Of a stretch of 64,000 bases of DNA, positions 25,645 to 34,771 are shown one piece after another (position 1 is the first letter of the stretch; each line of letters opens with the position of its first letter). The stretch lies in assembly GCA_965658965.1 (NCBI GenBank), contig CBFHVV010000001.1, positions 1 to 64,000 of the forward strand, read 5' to 3'. The position numbers and the translations under genes were made by a program. Source of the stretch: Croceimicrobium sp965658965 (GTDB lineage: Bacteria > Bacteroidota > Bacteroidia > Flavobacteriales > Schleiferiaceae). Below the pieces are notes generated by a model. It was not told the origin of the DNA. It saw nothing but the letters and a program-made list of their open reading frames with translations, and did not search any database.

Positions 25645-26186
25645 GGTTTCAGTTTCTCGGCGAAGCTTAAAAAGTTTTCTAAAAAAGCCTCTTGCTGCTT
25701 AGCATAAGCGTCGCTAATAATATGCCCTTCCTCATCAATAACCTGGTCCATTTTGCTTACCGTAAGCATGCTCGGATGCGGGAAACCATGAATGCTTAAA
25801 ACTGATTGTTGCAGTTGATACGCGGCTCTAATTCCCCCCATTGCGCCAGTAGAACCAGTAGCTACACCAATTGCTTTGTGCTTAAAAGGATCTTTGGCAT
25901 AAACGTCAATGAAATTTTTTAGCCCAGAGCTAATGGCACCATTGTACTCGGGTGTTAAAAAAATAAAGGCCTCAGTTTTTGCTAATTCTTCTTTTAGGGC
26001 TAAATGCTTCGGGTCTGGGTTTTCGAGCAGATTTATACGCTCCTCAAAGGGGGGGAGCTGAATCTCGCTCAGGTCAATTATTGCAACCTCGTGGCCTTGA
26101 TTGTGAATGGCTCTTTCTAATGCTATTGCAATGCGATGACTAATTCTTCCCTTGCGAGTACTGCTGGAAATGATATTGATTTTCAT
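25641..26186 (-). CDS. NADPH-dependent FMN reductase-like flavoprotein
   Basis: 181 residues of flavodoxin-like fold. The N-terminal SSSTRKGRISHRIA loop binds FMN phosphate, and LTPEYNGAISSGLKN is the signature of the NADPH-dependent FMN/quinone/azo reductase family. Likely role: reducing quinones or supplying reduced flavin. Its stop interlocks with that of dgt by 4 nt (TTAG). Confidence 0.88.
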   Translation of the reverse strand: MKINIISSSTRKGRISHRIAIALERAIHNQGHEVAIIDLSEIQLPPFEERINLLENPDPKHLALKEELAKTEAFIFLTPEYNGAISSGLKNFIDVYAKDPFKHKAIGVATGSTGAMGGIRAAYQLQQSVLSIHGFPHPSMLTVSKMDQVIDEEGHIISDAYAKQQEAFLENFLSFAEKLKP

Positions 26187-26226
26187 AAATGAAAGCTAAA
26201 AATTAGCATGAGCTTTAAGGTTGTGT

Positions 26227-26973
26227 TTAAATTACTGCGATTTCTTCGCTTTGGAGCCAGCCCAATTTTCCGTCGGGTAATTTAATTTTCGACCAATCCT
26301 CAAATTGTTCTAAACGCAGGGCTTTGGTTCCCTCGTGCAAGATAAAAACATCATCGGCACTTTCCGAAGGTCCGCTTTTAACATAGCTGGAATCTTCTAA
26401 AAGGATTACCCCTTGGTTATTGTTTAAATAGCTTTGGTGGCTCCAAGCTAAAATTAAGGATAAAATACCGCTGCTTAAGCCTACCACAATGGCAATAAAG
26501 CCAAGTCTTAAGTACGGACTAAACAGGTAGGCGGCAAAGCCAATGGTTGCGAGTACAAATGCAATTAGCGCAAGGCGGCCCCAGTTATCGGGGCTAAATA
26601 ATCTTATGATGGCCAAGCGGCTGGCCTGAAATAAATTTACGGGAACCTCCTCAAAGCGATCAATCGTTTTTTGACGAGCTATTTCTAGGTTGTGGCGTAT
26701 TTCGTCATCTTGGGGTTTCAGCTTTAAGGCTTTTTCAAAATGCAAGATACTCTTGCCAATATTCCCTTCTTGAAAATAGGCATTCCCCATATTAAAGTGG
26801 AGCGCGGCACTTTGTTCACCGCTACTATATATACTGTCGTAGATGCGAATGGCCTCAATATATTTTTCTTCCTGGTAGGCGCTATTGGCTTTTGAGAATA
26901 GCACATTTTGGGGCTGAGCACTATATGCTGAAAATAGGCTAAGGCTACATAAAAGGAGGATTAAGTTTTTCAT
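26227..26973 (-). CDS. batE: BatE: TPR and SH3-like membrane protein
   Basis: Last gene of the Bat operon. 248 residues: signal peptide, two TPR repeats (FNMGNAYFQEGN; HFEKALKLKPQDDE), two transmembrane helices (about 138-175), and a C-terminal SH3-like segment (SYVKSGPSESA, LPDGKLGWL). The Bat proteins act in envelope stress tolerance, probably as a membrane complex. It overlaps batD by 4 nt. Confidence 0.8.
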   Translation of the reverse strand: MKNLILLLCSLSLFSAYSAQPQNVLFSKANSAYQEEKYIEAIRIYDSIYSSGEQSAALHFNMGNAYFQEGNIGKSILHFEKALKLKPQDDEIRHNLEIARQKTIDRFEEVPVNLFQASRLAIIRLFSPDNWGRLALIAFVLATIGFAAYLFSPYLRLGFIAIVVGLSSGILSLILAWSHQSYLNNNQGVILLEDSSYVKSGPSESADDVFILHEGTKALRLEQFEDWSKIKLPDGKLGWLQSEEIAVI

Positions 26974-28709
26974 AATTCACCTTCAATTTTGGTTAAGAGG
27001 ACAGTAGCTTCCTCATAATCATTTTTAGCAGTAGTCATGGTCGCTTGGGTGTAGCGAGCCATTTCCGACTGCTCAATAATTTTTAATAGACGCGTTTGGG
27101 TGTCGGCTGAAAGTCCTCTTTTGGAGAGTTCGGCTTGCAGACTTTCCCGCGATTGCTCGTGGGCGGGCATCTTAAGTTTATCGGCAAAATAGCCCCAAAG
27201 TGCTTCTAATAGCGCTAAGTAGAATTCGGCAGGCTGATTTTGATCGAGGGCTTTTTTGGCACTTTTTAGCCTTTTGGTTGCTTTTTTAGCGGCCTTTTGC
27301 TCGCGTAAAGCGCCAGGGTTAGCGCGCTTCGCATTTTCCTTGGTCCAAATAAAGTAGAGGCCTACATTAAGCAGTGCAATTAGGGCTAAGAAAATCCAGA
27401 AACGGCTGCTCAACCAAAAGCTATCGTCGCTTTTATACCATCTGCCAGACTTAGTTTTAATGAAGAGTATTTCCTTAGAAAGAAAGTTTACCTCTTCCTT
27501 TTCGGTGTTATTCATCTTGGCTTGACCAGTGAGGGGCGATACCTGACCACCACTAACATTAACCTCGAAGGCCTCGCTTTGAATAGTTTCATAGCGCTTG
27601 GTTTCGGGATTAAAATAACTAAACTCAATCGGCTCAATTTTATAGGTTCCGCCATAGCGTGGCACTAAGAGGTACTCAATAAGCTTGGAACCGCGCATAC
27701 CATAGGTGCCCACGGAGCTGCGCTCGGTTATTTCTGGGTCGAAAACCTCAAAGGCTTGGGGAAATTCAGGTTTAGGTAAATCCGCTAGTTTAATATTGCC
27801 TGTTCCCTTAAGTTCAATGCGCAGGCTAATACTTTCATCGGTGCTGATCTCCGTATTGCTGATACTCACCTTAAAATCGTAATCGCCTACCGCGCCACTA
27901 AAGTTAGAAGGCTTGCCCTTATCGGGTAGAGGTTTTACCTCGATGCTGGGGAATTGAGTGTTGAGGGCTATGTTTTGACTGCGAGTAATGGGGAAACCAA
28001 AAATATCTCGCCGTCCTGAGCTTTTACGAACGGGAACATTTAAGCCAATATTACCAGCTTGCAAATCGCCAGTTTGCTGCGGAATAAGTACCATTCTCTG
28101 CAGGTCTGCGGCAATGTAGCGTTGGCCATTAATGTATTCTTCGGTAGTTTCAATGCGCTTTTGCTCGATGTTTTCACGGTAAAAACCTTTAAAGCTGGGC
28201 TCCTCACTAAAGCTGTGTTGACCAATTTCGGTGCGGAAGTACAAACGGTAACGTGCGAAGATGGGTTCGCCTTGATAGACGCTTTGCTTGGAGACTAGAC
28301 CTTTGAAGATAAGGTCTTTACTTTCTTCTTTCGCCGCCGCTGCTCGTTTTTCAATAACCTGAATTTCTAAATTTTCGGTGCGGTAGGTCTTACTGTCCAC
28401 TTTAATGTAGGCCGGCCCAATGGTGAAGTTGCCGATATTATTGGCTTGCAGAACATAGCTATAAGTTAAATTAAAGCGCGTGCCACTATTATCCATGTAA
28501 GTGCTAACCGAAGTGTTGGGGCCTCCTAAAACTCTGAAACCATTAAACTCGGGTGCGCGAAAGCTTTCTCCCTTTTGATTTACTTTAAATTCTACCGCAA
28601 AGCGTTGTCCTTGCTCTATTTTTTTGCGTGCTACACTTACGGTAAAGCTTACCTGGGCAAGGCTAGAAAAACTTAGTAAAAGGGCTATATAGAGGCTCAG
28701 TTTTTTCAT
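26970..28709 (-). CDS. batD: BatD: oxygen-tolerance membrane protein
   Basis: 579 residues with signal peptide (LSFSSLAQ). It has several beta-sandwich repeats, the BatD signature IELKGTGNIKLADLP and YLLVPRYGGTY, and a transmembrane helix near residue 440 followed by a basic cytoplasmic region. The ATG at 28709 overlaps the batC stop by one base. In-frame GTG and TTG codons just upstream are inside batC and are less likely. Part of the MoxR-Bat operon. Confidence 0.87.
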   Translation of the reverse strand: MKKLSLYIALLLSFSSLAQVSFTVSVARKKIEQGQRFAVEFKVNQKGESFRAPEFNGFRVLGGPNTSVSTYMDNSGTRFNLTYSYVLQANNIGNFTIGPAYIKVDSKTYRTENLEIQVIEKRAAAAKEESKDLIFKGLVSKQSVYQGEPIFARYRLYFRTEIGQHSFSEEPSFKGFYRENIEQKRIETTEEYINGQRYIAADLQRMVLIPQQTGDLQAGNIGLNVPVRKSSGRRDIFGFPITRSQNIALNTQFPSIEVKPLPDKGKPSNFSGAVGDYDFKVSISNTEISTDESISLRIELKGTGNIKLADLPKPEFPQAFEVFDPEITERSSVGTYGMRGSKLIEYLLVPRYGGTYKIEPIEFSYFNPETKRYETIQSEAFEVNVSGGQVSPLTGQAKMNNTEKEEVNFLSKEILFIKTKSGRWYKSDDSFWLSSRFWIFLALIALLNVGLYFIWTKENAKRANPGALREQKAAKKATKRLKSAKKALDQNQPAEFYLALLEALWGYFADKLKMPAHEQSRESLQAELSKRGLSADTQTRLLKIIEQSEMARYTQATMTTAKNDYEEATVLLTKIEGEL

Positions 28710-29506
28710 CACCAATCTTTTGCACTTTTTATAGGTTTCGCCTTAATTTTTTGCTGTAATAATTTCTTTTGCAGCTTTTCTTCATCGCGGTTTAGAGCCT
28801 CTAAAAGACGCTCGGCATTAGCGCGGCTAATTTTACTTTTACCTTCCTCAGGCGACTTTTCCTGATTTTTTTTGTCTTGCTCTTTTTTGTCCTTATTCTG
28901 CTGCTGATCCTCCTTGTTCTGATCCTTGTTCTGATCTTGCTGCTCTTTATCTTGCTTTTGATCTTTTTTATCCTGCTCTTTCTGATCCTGCTCCTTTTGA
29001 TCTTTTTCTTGATCATCTTTTTCTTGATCGTCCTTTTGATCCTCGTTTTTATTTTGCTTTTCCTGCTGCTCTTGCTTTTTCTTTTGGCGGATGGCTTGGC
29101 TAAGATTATAGCGAGTTTCTTCGTCTTGAGGATTTAGGGTAAGCGCCTTTTTATAGGCATCAATCGCCTCTTCTAATTTCTTTTCTTGCAGATGGGTATT
29201 ACCAATATTATGAAGTGCCTCAGCTTGCTCCTCTTTTGTTTCTGCTAAGCTTAAGCTTTTTTCAAAGGCCGTCAGTGCTTCTTCATAACGCTCCTGCTTA
29301 TAGAGGGCATCTCCCAAGTTGAAATTACCCAAAGCTTGGTTTTTTTCTTCGGCATTAAGCGCTCTGCGATAAGCAACTTCAGCCTCATCGAACTTATTGG
29401 CTTCGTAAAGCTTATTCCCCTCTTTAATTTTAGTAGTACTGTTTTGCGCAGTAAGGGTCAAGCCAAGAAGCGCAGCAAAAAGTGTGTAGAGATTCTTGCT
29501 TATCAT
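28709..29506 (-). CDS. batC: BatC: TPR protein with a charged low-complexity tail
   Basis: 265 residues: signal peptide, then three TPR repeats to about residue 140 (GNFNLGDALYKQERYEEA; ALHNIGNTHLQEKKLEEA), then about 90 residues made almost only of Lys, Asp, Glu and Gln, then a basic end. The charged tail is periplasmic and likely mediates protein contact. It overlaps batB by 4 nt. Confidence 0.82.
   Translation of the reverse strand: MISKNLYTLFAALLGLTLTAQNSTTKIKEGNKLYEANKFDEAEVAYRRALNAEEKNQALGNFNLGDALYKQERYEEALTAFEKSLSLAETKEEQAEALHNIGNTHLQEKKLEEAIDAYKKALTLNPQDEETRYNLSQAIRQKKKQEQQEKQNKNEDQKDDQEKDDQEKDQKEQDQKEQDKKDQKQDKEQQDQNKDQNKEDQQQNKDKKEQDKKNQEKSPEEGKSKISRANAERLLEALNRDEEKLQKKLLQQKIKAKPIKSAKDW
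28860..29090 (-). repeat. Low-complexity repeat coding for the BatC K/D/E/Q tract
   Basis: Short AAGATCAAGAC/AAAAGGATCAGGA-like units repeat irregularly. The opposite strand shows a false open frame of Leu, Ile and Phe. Such repeats can expand or contract between strains. Confidence 0.75.
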
Positions 29507-30534
29507 TTCTTAAATAAATTAAGGTTCTTAAACCATTGCGTTTTGCGTTCAAGTATAAACACATCTAAAAGCAAAAGGAGAAGGGCAGGGGCTAAAAGCC
29601 ATTGAAACTGATCTTCATAATCGGCAAAGAGGCTAGTTTCAAACTGCTTTTTTTCCATGGTGCTAATTTCCTCCATTAAAAAATTAACACTGGCACGGGT
29701 GCTATTGCCAGAAGCATATTTACCCTCACTGCTGCTAGCTATTTTCTTAAGCAGAGTATTGTTTAGCTTGGTAATAACCACTTCGTTATTCTGGTCTTTT
29801 TTATAGCCCACTCTGCGAGAACCGCGCATTTCGGGGATGGGGCCGCCGCGTTCACTGCCAATGCCTAGGGTGTATATGCTAATTTGCTGTTCTTTTGCTT
29901 CTTCAATAGCATCCTCAATCCCTTCTTCATGGTCTTCCCCATCGCTAATAATTACCAATAGGCGATTTTTCTGATCGGCATCATCGAAATATTGAGTGGC
30001 TAATTCGATGGCTTCCCCAATGGCAGTTCCCTGTGAAGGAATTAAATCGGTGTTAATGTTTTTTAAGAAGAGTCGCGCAGCACCGTAATCGGTAGTGATA
30101 GGCAGCTGCGGATAGGCTCGACCAGCGTAGGTGATAATTCCTACTCTATCACTCACTAGCTCATCTAGCGTACGTGAAATAAGGAGCTTAGCTCTTTCCA
30201 AACGATTTGGTTGCACATCTTCCGCAAGCATACTTTTACTAACGTCAATGGCAAAAACAATGTCTACTCCTTCGCGTTGCACTTCTTCTAAACGCGAGCC
30301 AACCTGCGGATTTACTAGTGCCAGCGCCAGCAAGGCAATGATAGTAAGGGAGAAAATTAGCTTTAAAAAAGGCTTGTTTTTGGAGCGTTCCGGACTAAGT
30401 TTTTGCAGTAATTCACGGTCGCCAAAATAGTTTTGAGCCTTTTTCTTCCACCTTAAAAAAAGACCATAAAATACCAGTACTGCAGGGATAAGCAGTAATA
30501 GGTAAAAGTATTGTGGTTCCTCTAGCTGGTACAT
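29503..30534 (-). CDS. batB: BatB: membrane-anchored von Willebrand factor A domain protein
   Basis: 343 residues: an N-terminal transmembrane pair, a VWA domain with MIDAS motif DVSKSM (from VFAIDVSKSM near residue 97) and later TDYG and ISDGED, and a C-terminal helix (LLAPALLLLLLDVFIL). Pairs with BatA. Metal-dependent protein contact is expected. One-base overlap with batA. Confidence 0.88.
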   Translation of the reverse strand: MYQLEEPQYFYLLLLIPAVLVFYGLFLRWKKKAQNYFGDRELLQKLSPERSKNKPFLKLIFSLTIIALLALALVNPQVGSRLEEVQREGVDIVFAIDVSKSMLAEDVQPNRLERAKLLISRTLDELVSDRVGIITYAGRAYPQLPITTDYGAARLFLKNINTDLIPSQGTAIGEAIELATQYFDDADQKNRLLVIISDGEDHEEGIEDAIEEAKEQQISIYTLGIGSERGGPIPEMRGSRRVGYKKDQNNEVVITKLNNTLLKKIASSSEGKYASGNSTRASVNFLMEEISTMEKKQFETSLFADYEDQFQWLLAPALLLLLLDVFILERKTQWFKNLNLFKK

Positions 30535-31535
30535 TAAATAAAGCTTTTTAAAACGGTATAGCGTAAAATTACCTCTAGGCTAAGCAGTGCTAATGCCCAA
30601 AGTATAAATACATCAAACTTCTCGTCGTAGGTATAAAACTTAATTTCTTGGAGTTTGGTTTTTTCCAAAGCATCAATCTCATTGTAAATGGCTTGCAGCT
30701 TTTCATTATCGGTGGCACGAAAGTATTTCCCACCCGTTTCACTTGCTATTTCTTGTAAAAGTTCCTCATCAATATTCACTTCTACATTACCAAATTGAAA
30801 ACCGCCACGGGCATTATAGGCCACCGGCATTCTTGCCATTCCTTTGGTTCCTACGCCAATAGTATAGACGCGAATATTGTATTCTTCCGCAAGTTGTGAG
30901 GCGGTAATGGGGTCTATTTCGCCGCGATTATTCTCGCCATCAGTTAAAAGAATAGCCACTTTACTTTTGGCTTTACTTTCTTTTAGGCGGTTTACAATGG
31001 TGGCGAGTCCCATGCCAATGGCGGTGCCGTCTTCAATTAATCCGTGTTTTAAATCAGAAAGCGCATTACGCAAAACGGCATGATCTGTTGTAAGGGGCGT
31101 TTGGGTATAGCTTTCGCCGGCATAAACTACTAATCCAATTCGGTCGGTTGGCCTCCCTTCTATAAAATTAGCTGCCACTGCCTTGGTCGCTTCTAAACGA
31201 TTGGGTTTTAAATCTTGCGCTAGCATAGAAGAGGAAACATCTACCGCCATTACAATATCAATTCCTTCGGTATCGCGGCTACGGCTTTTTTCTTGTGAGC
31301 TTCTCGGTCGTGCTAAGCCAATAATTACCAGACTAATAACAGCTAAGCGCAAAAAGGGAGAAAGTAAGCGTAACCAAGCCCAGCGGTTATTTTTTTGATG
31401 CGCCAAAAACTCCGTTTCCGGAAATAGTAGTTCGGGGTGGCTCTTTTTTTCTTTCAGGTAATACCAGACAAGAATCGGCACTAGTACCAAGAGGAGCCAT
31501 AAAAATTCGGGGTTTTGAAATTCGTAATTACTCAT
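30534..31535 (-). CDS. batA: BatA: membrane-anchored von Willebrand factor A domain protein
   Basis: 333 residues with two N-terminal membrane helices, a VWA domain with MIDAS DVSSSM, TTDH and LTDGENN, and a C-terminal helix. Closely similar in layout to batB, as in other Bacteroidota. Overlaps the upstream gene by 8 nt. Confidence 0.9.
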   Translation of the reverse strand: MSNYEFQNPEFLWLLLVLVPILVWYYLKEKKSHPELLFPETEFLAHQKNNRWAWLRLLSPFLRLAVISLVIIGLARPRSSQEKSRSRDTEGIDIVMAVDVSSSMLAQDLKPNRLEATKAVAANFIEGRPTDRIGLVVYAGESYTQTPLTTDHAVLRNALSDLKHGLIEDGTAIGMGLATIVNRLKESKAKSKVAILLTDGENNRGEIDPITASQLAEEYNIRVYTIGVGTKGMARMPVAYNARGGFQFGNVEVNIDEELLQEIASETGGKYFRATDNEKLQAIYNEIDALEKTKLQEIKFYTYDEKFDVFILWALALLSLEVILRYTVLKSFI

Positions 31536-32439
31536 TCTCGTCCTCCTTGTTTTCTAAATGCTGCTGGTTTTTTAAAACAAATTCCTTCACCGACTTTAGT
31601 GCTTCTTCATTCTCATATTCTAAAGCTTGTTGCTTGGCGAATTTCACCATAATGCTGAGGCGTAAACTTTTACTGAGAGCTTGTAAATGGCCTTCGTCAA
31701 TATTTAGTTTTTGAATTTTATCGATCAGCTCTTCGGCTGTGCTCTCCATTGCTTTAATAGAGTACTGACGCTCTAAATAATGGCGTAGTATATCTATTAA
31801 CTCCGAATAGTATTGCTTTTGTTTGCCGGCCTGCCAAAGGGCGCGTTTTTCTAAATCTGTAAGTTCTTTTAGGGCCCATTCACCGGGTGGTAAACTCGGG
31901 ATTATTGTTTTTGTGGGTGTTTGCTTTTTCGCACGATATAGTACTATTAACCAGACTACTAATGCAATAAAACCTAAGATGGCTAGACTAATGTATAACC
32001 ATTTTAACCAATCAAAGGGTGCTGCTTTGGGGCCTTTGATATCGTAAAGTTCAGTTTTATCTTGTGCTTGCGCTAGATTAACGCTAATCAAAAAGCCTTG
32101 ACTAAAGGCGCTATCGCCGGCGCTAACTAAAGCCAATCGCGGTAGGTGAACCACTCCGCTATCGAAAGAACTAATAATTAACTCTTGCTTTAATATAAGT
32201 TTATCAGCGTTTAGGAGGCTATCAATTTCACCAGCTTCAATTAAAGATAAACCACTAATGGTGTCGGGTAAAATGGGCCATTGGTAAGACGCGCCTGCGG
32301 GAATTTCGCCTTCTAGTTGAAGCTTAATTTGTTCTCCGATTAAAATACTGTTGGTATCCGCCTCTAGCGAGAAGCTAGTTTTTTGCGCAGAAACAAAGGC
32401 GCTGCAAAGGCTTACGATAAAGAGAAGTACTTTTTTCAT
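31528..32439 (-). CDS. Bat-operon membrane protein, BatD-like N-terminus plus charged C-terminus
   Basis: 303 residues: signal peptide (SAFVSAQ), a beta-sandwich of about 110 residues, a transmembrane helix (WLYISLAILGFIALVVWLIVLY, near residues 146-167), and a cytoplasmic helical part (ELIDILRHYLERQY, TAEELIDKI) similar to the C-terminus of BatD and DUF4381 proteins. It sits between DUF58 and batA with overlaps on both sides. It is an integral part of the operon but has no standard name. Confidence 0.72.
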   Translation of the reverse strand: MKKVLLFIVSLCSAFVSAQKTSFSLEADTNSILIGEQIKLQLEGEIPAGASYQWPILPDTISGLSLIEAGEIDSLLNADKLILKQELIISSFDSGVVHLPRLALVSAGDSAFSQGFLISVNLAQAQDKTELYDIKGPKAAPFDWLKWLYISLAILGFIALVVWLIVLYRAKKQTPTKTIIPSLPPGEWALKELTDLEKRALWQAGKQKQYYSELIDILRHYLERQYSIKAMESTAEELIDKIQKLNIDEGHLQALSKSLRLSIMVKFAKQQALEYENEEALKSVKEFVLKNQQHLENKEDENE

Positions 32440-33305
32440 CGGCTACGTTTTTTAAAGTACCCCAATAGCGCCGAAGCATAAGACTGATCAATGCGAATGG
32501 ACAGTTCGCCAGATCCGCTTCTTAAAAAACTCTCTAGGTAATAGGCTTTCGAATCATTGAAGCGTTTACGCAATTTGGCGCGTAACTTATAAGAAGATGT
32601 ATTAATCCAATGGGTTTTCCCAGATTCAGGATCTTTGAGAGGGAGTAAACCTAAATTAGGAAGCTCTTCTTCTCGCGGATCAAAAATACGGATCCCCGTA
32701 AGGTCGTGCTTACGACTGGCTATTTTTAGGCTATCGCGATAACGTGTGTCCATAAAGTCACTTAAAACAAAAACAATAGCACGTCTTTTTTGAAAGGCAC
32801 TGAAAAAGCGTAGTGCTTCGCTAATATTGGTTTTGGTACTTTTAGGCTTAAACTCAATTAATTCGCGGATAATTCGCAGGGTGTGCGATTTACCTTTTGC
32901 CGGAGGAATGAATTTTTCCACTTTGTCACTAAAAAATAGCACGCCTACCTTATCGTTATTTTGAATTGCAGAAAAGGCGAGGGTTGCACATATTTCGGTG
33001 ATCATTTCCCGCTTAAGTTGGTTGCGGGAGCCGAAGTTTTCGGAGCCACTAACATCAACCAAAAGCATTAAGGTTAATTCGCGCTCTTCTTCAAAAACTT
33101 TAATGTGTGGTTCGTTTAGTTTAGCGGTAACATTCCAATCAATCGCTCTAATATCATCACCAATCTCATAAGCACGTACTTCGCTAAAGGTCATGCCACG
33201 CCCCTTAAAGCTACTGTGGTATTCTCCCGAGAAGATATGATTGCTCAATCTTCGGGTCTTAATTTCAATTCGGCGTACTTTTTTAAGAAGTTTTTGCGTA
33301 TCCAT
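32436..33305 (-). CDS. DUF58 domain protein (Bat operon)
   Basis: 289 residues with DUF58 features: GMTFSEVRAYEIGDDIRAIDWN (typically (G)xxFxExRxYxxGDDxRxIDW) and VDVSGSENFG, a VWA-like MIDAS. No membrane helix. It acts with MoxR in an ATPase-VWA pair. Overlaps the next gene by 4 nt. Confidence 0.92.
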   Translation of the reverse strand: MDTQKLLKKVRRIEIKTRRLSNHIFSGEYHSSFKGRGMTFSEVRAYEIGDDIRAIDWNVTAKLNEPHIKVFEEERELTLMLLVDVSGSENFGSRNQLKREMITEICATLAFSAIQNNDKVGVLFFSDKVEKFIPPAKGKSHTLRIIRELIEFKPKSTKTNISEALRFFSAFQKRRAIVFVLSDFMDTRYRDSLKIASRKHDLTGIRIFDPREEELPNLGLLPLKDPESGKTHWINTSSYKLRAKLRKRFNDSKAYYLESFLRSGSGELSIRIDQSYASALLGYFKKRSR

Positions 33306-33356
33306 TCGGCGCTAAAAGGCTTTTAGGAAAATTTTAGACTTATTCTTGAATTGGAA

Positions 33357-34361
33357 TTATGGTACGTCGACGTTATCAATAATCTGATTGATGATGTCAA
33401 CGCTGCTTACATTTTCGGCTTCGGCCTCGTAAGTAATACCAATACGATGGCGCAAAACATCTTGCACTACCGCTCGAACATCTTCTGGAATTACGTAGCC
33501 ACGACGCCTTATAAAGGCCTGCACTTTGGCCGCATTAGCTAGAGCAATACTTCCACGCGGAGAGGCACCAAACTCTATTAAAGGCTTTAAAGAAGGCAAG
33601 CGAAATTCTTCCGGCTTCCGCGTTGCGAAAACAATATCAAGAATGTACTTCTCTATTTTTTCATCCATGTAAACCTCTTTTACCACTTCCCGTGCTTTTA
33701 AAATGGTGTTGAGGCTAACCACGGGTTTTATTTTTTCTTGGCTACCGCTGAGGTTTTGTCGCATAATAAGGCGCTCCTCCTCCTGTTTTGGATAGGTGAT
33801 AACCGTTTTTAGCATGAAGCGATCGCTTTGAGCTTCGGGTAAAGGGTAGGTTCCCTCTTGCTCTACAGGGTTTTGGGTGGCCAAAACTAAAAAGGGTTTG
33901 GGTAAAGGATAGGTTTTTTCACCGATGGTTACCTGCCGCTCCTGCATGGCCTCTAGTAAAGCACTTTGCACTTTAGCGGGCGCTCGGTTTATTTCATCTG
34001 CCAGTACGAAGTTTGCGAAAATGGGTCCCTTCTTAATAGCGAACTCATTGTCCTTCATGTTGTAAATCTGAGTACCCACAACATCACTTGGTAAAAGGTC
34101 GGGGGTAAACTGAATGCGGCTGTAATCTGCTTCAATGGCTTCCGATAGTGATTTGATGGCTAGCGTTTTGGCTAAGCCTGGTACACCTTCTAAAAGAATA
34201 TGACCATTTCCCAATAAAGCAATTAGTAATCTTTCCAGCATGGTTTTTTGACCGATAATGGACTTGTTTAGCTCCATCATTAAAAGGTCAACAAAGGCGC
34301 TCTCCTTTTCAATTTTCTCGTTCAATGCTCTAATATCCACTGAGCTTTGACTTGTTTCCAT
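33357..34361 (-). CDS. MoxR family AAA+ ATPase
   Basis: 334 residues. Walker A-like GVPGLAKT (LLEGVPGLAKTLA), Walker B FVLADEINRAPAKVQ, sensor ATQNPVEQEGTYPLPEAQSDRF are the MoxR hallmarks. Chaperone-like ATPase thought to assemble or activate VWA proteins, here DUF58/BatA/BatB. The start at 34361 has a good ribosome-binding site (AAAGGAG) at 34370-34376; the longer frame to 34421 lacks support. First gene of the operon. Confidence 0.93.
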   Translation of the reverse strand: METSQSSVDIRALNEKIEKESAFVDLLMMELNKSIIGQKTMLERLLIALLGNGHILLEGVPGLAKTLAIKSLSEAIEADYSRIQFTPDLLPSDVVGTQIYNMKDNEFAIKKGPIFANFVLADEINRAPAKVQSALLEAMQERQVTIGEKTYPLPKPFLVLATQNPVEQEGTYPLPEAQSDRFMLKTVITYPKQEEERLIMRQNLSGSQEKIKPVVSLNTILKAREVVKEVYMDEKIEKYILDIVFATRKPEEFRLPSLKPLIEFGASPRGSIALANAAKVQAFIRRRGYVIPEDVRAVVQDVLRHRIGITYEAEAENVSSVDIINQIIDNVDVP

Positions 34362-34771
34362 ATAGTCTCCTTTAAATCGGTTTGGAATCGGGTTTTTAAC
34401 AGTCCTGCGAATTTGTGGCAAACACCGCGAAATACGCGTTAAAGCCTTGTTAAAAATAAGTTCTTAAGGGGCTAAATTTCAGGGTTTACAAAAATGCTTT
34501 CGCAAGAATTGACAAAGGTAAAGAGAATGCTTGCCAAACCAGCGCTTAATGCTGAGCTAATACTAGAGTTAAGCTTAACTAGCTCATTTTAAGAAGGAGG
34601 CTTTAAACTTTAGGTAAAAATGAGCTAATCCTCAAATAGCTTCCATTAACCCTGCCTTAGTCTAATGTTAAGAGCGGTGAAAATGGAAACCTAAGGATAA
34701 AGCATAATGACTTTTCGATTAACATCCACAATGAAAATTTGCACATCGAAAAACCAATAAGAATCTTTACC
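34362..34771. other. 410-bp divergent intergenic region (moxR / PhoX)
   Basis: No gene is seen. It carries a TACCTTTG box on the minus strand for moxR and several short palindromes (for example AGTTAAGCTTAACT near 34571). A promoter for the PhoX gene should be here but no TAnnTTTG box is clear. Confidence 0.4.
34513..34520 (-). promoter_or_regulatory. Possible -7 box for the moxR-bat operon
   Basis: The minus strand reads TACCTTTG, an exact TAnnTTTG match, about 150 nt ahead of the moxR start, which implies a long leader. The nearest upstream TTTG is only 14 nt away, closer than expected. Confidence 0.35.

Noticed and set aside
28860..29090. Repeat tract considered as a CRISPR array
   Set aside because: Repeats are short, irregular, in frame and coding; there are no spacers of uniform length.
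28877..29137. Plus-strand frame of almost only Leu, Ile and Phe
   Set aside because: It is the complement of the BatC Lys/Asp/Glu/Gln repeat, not a membrane protein gene.
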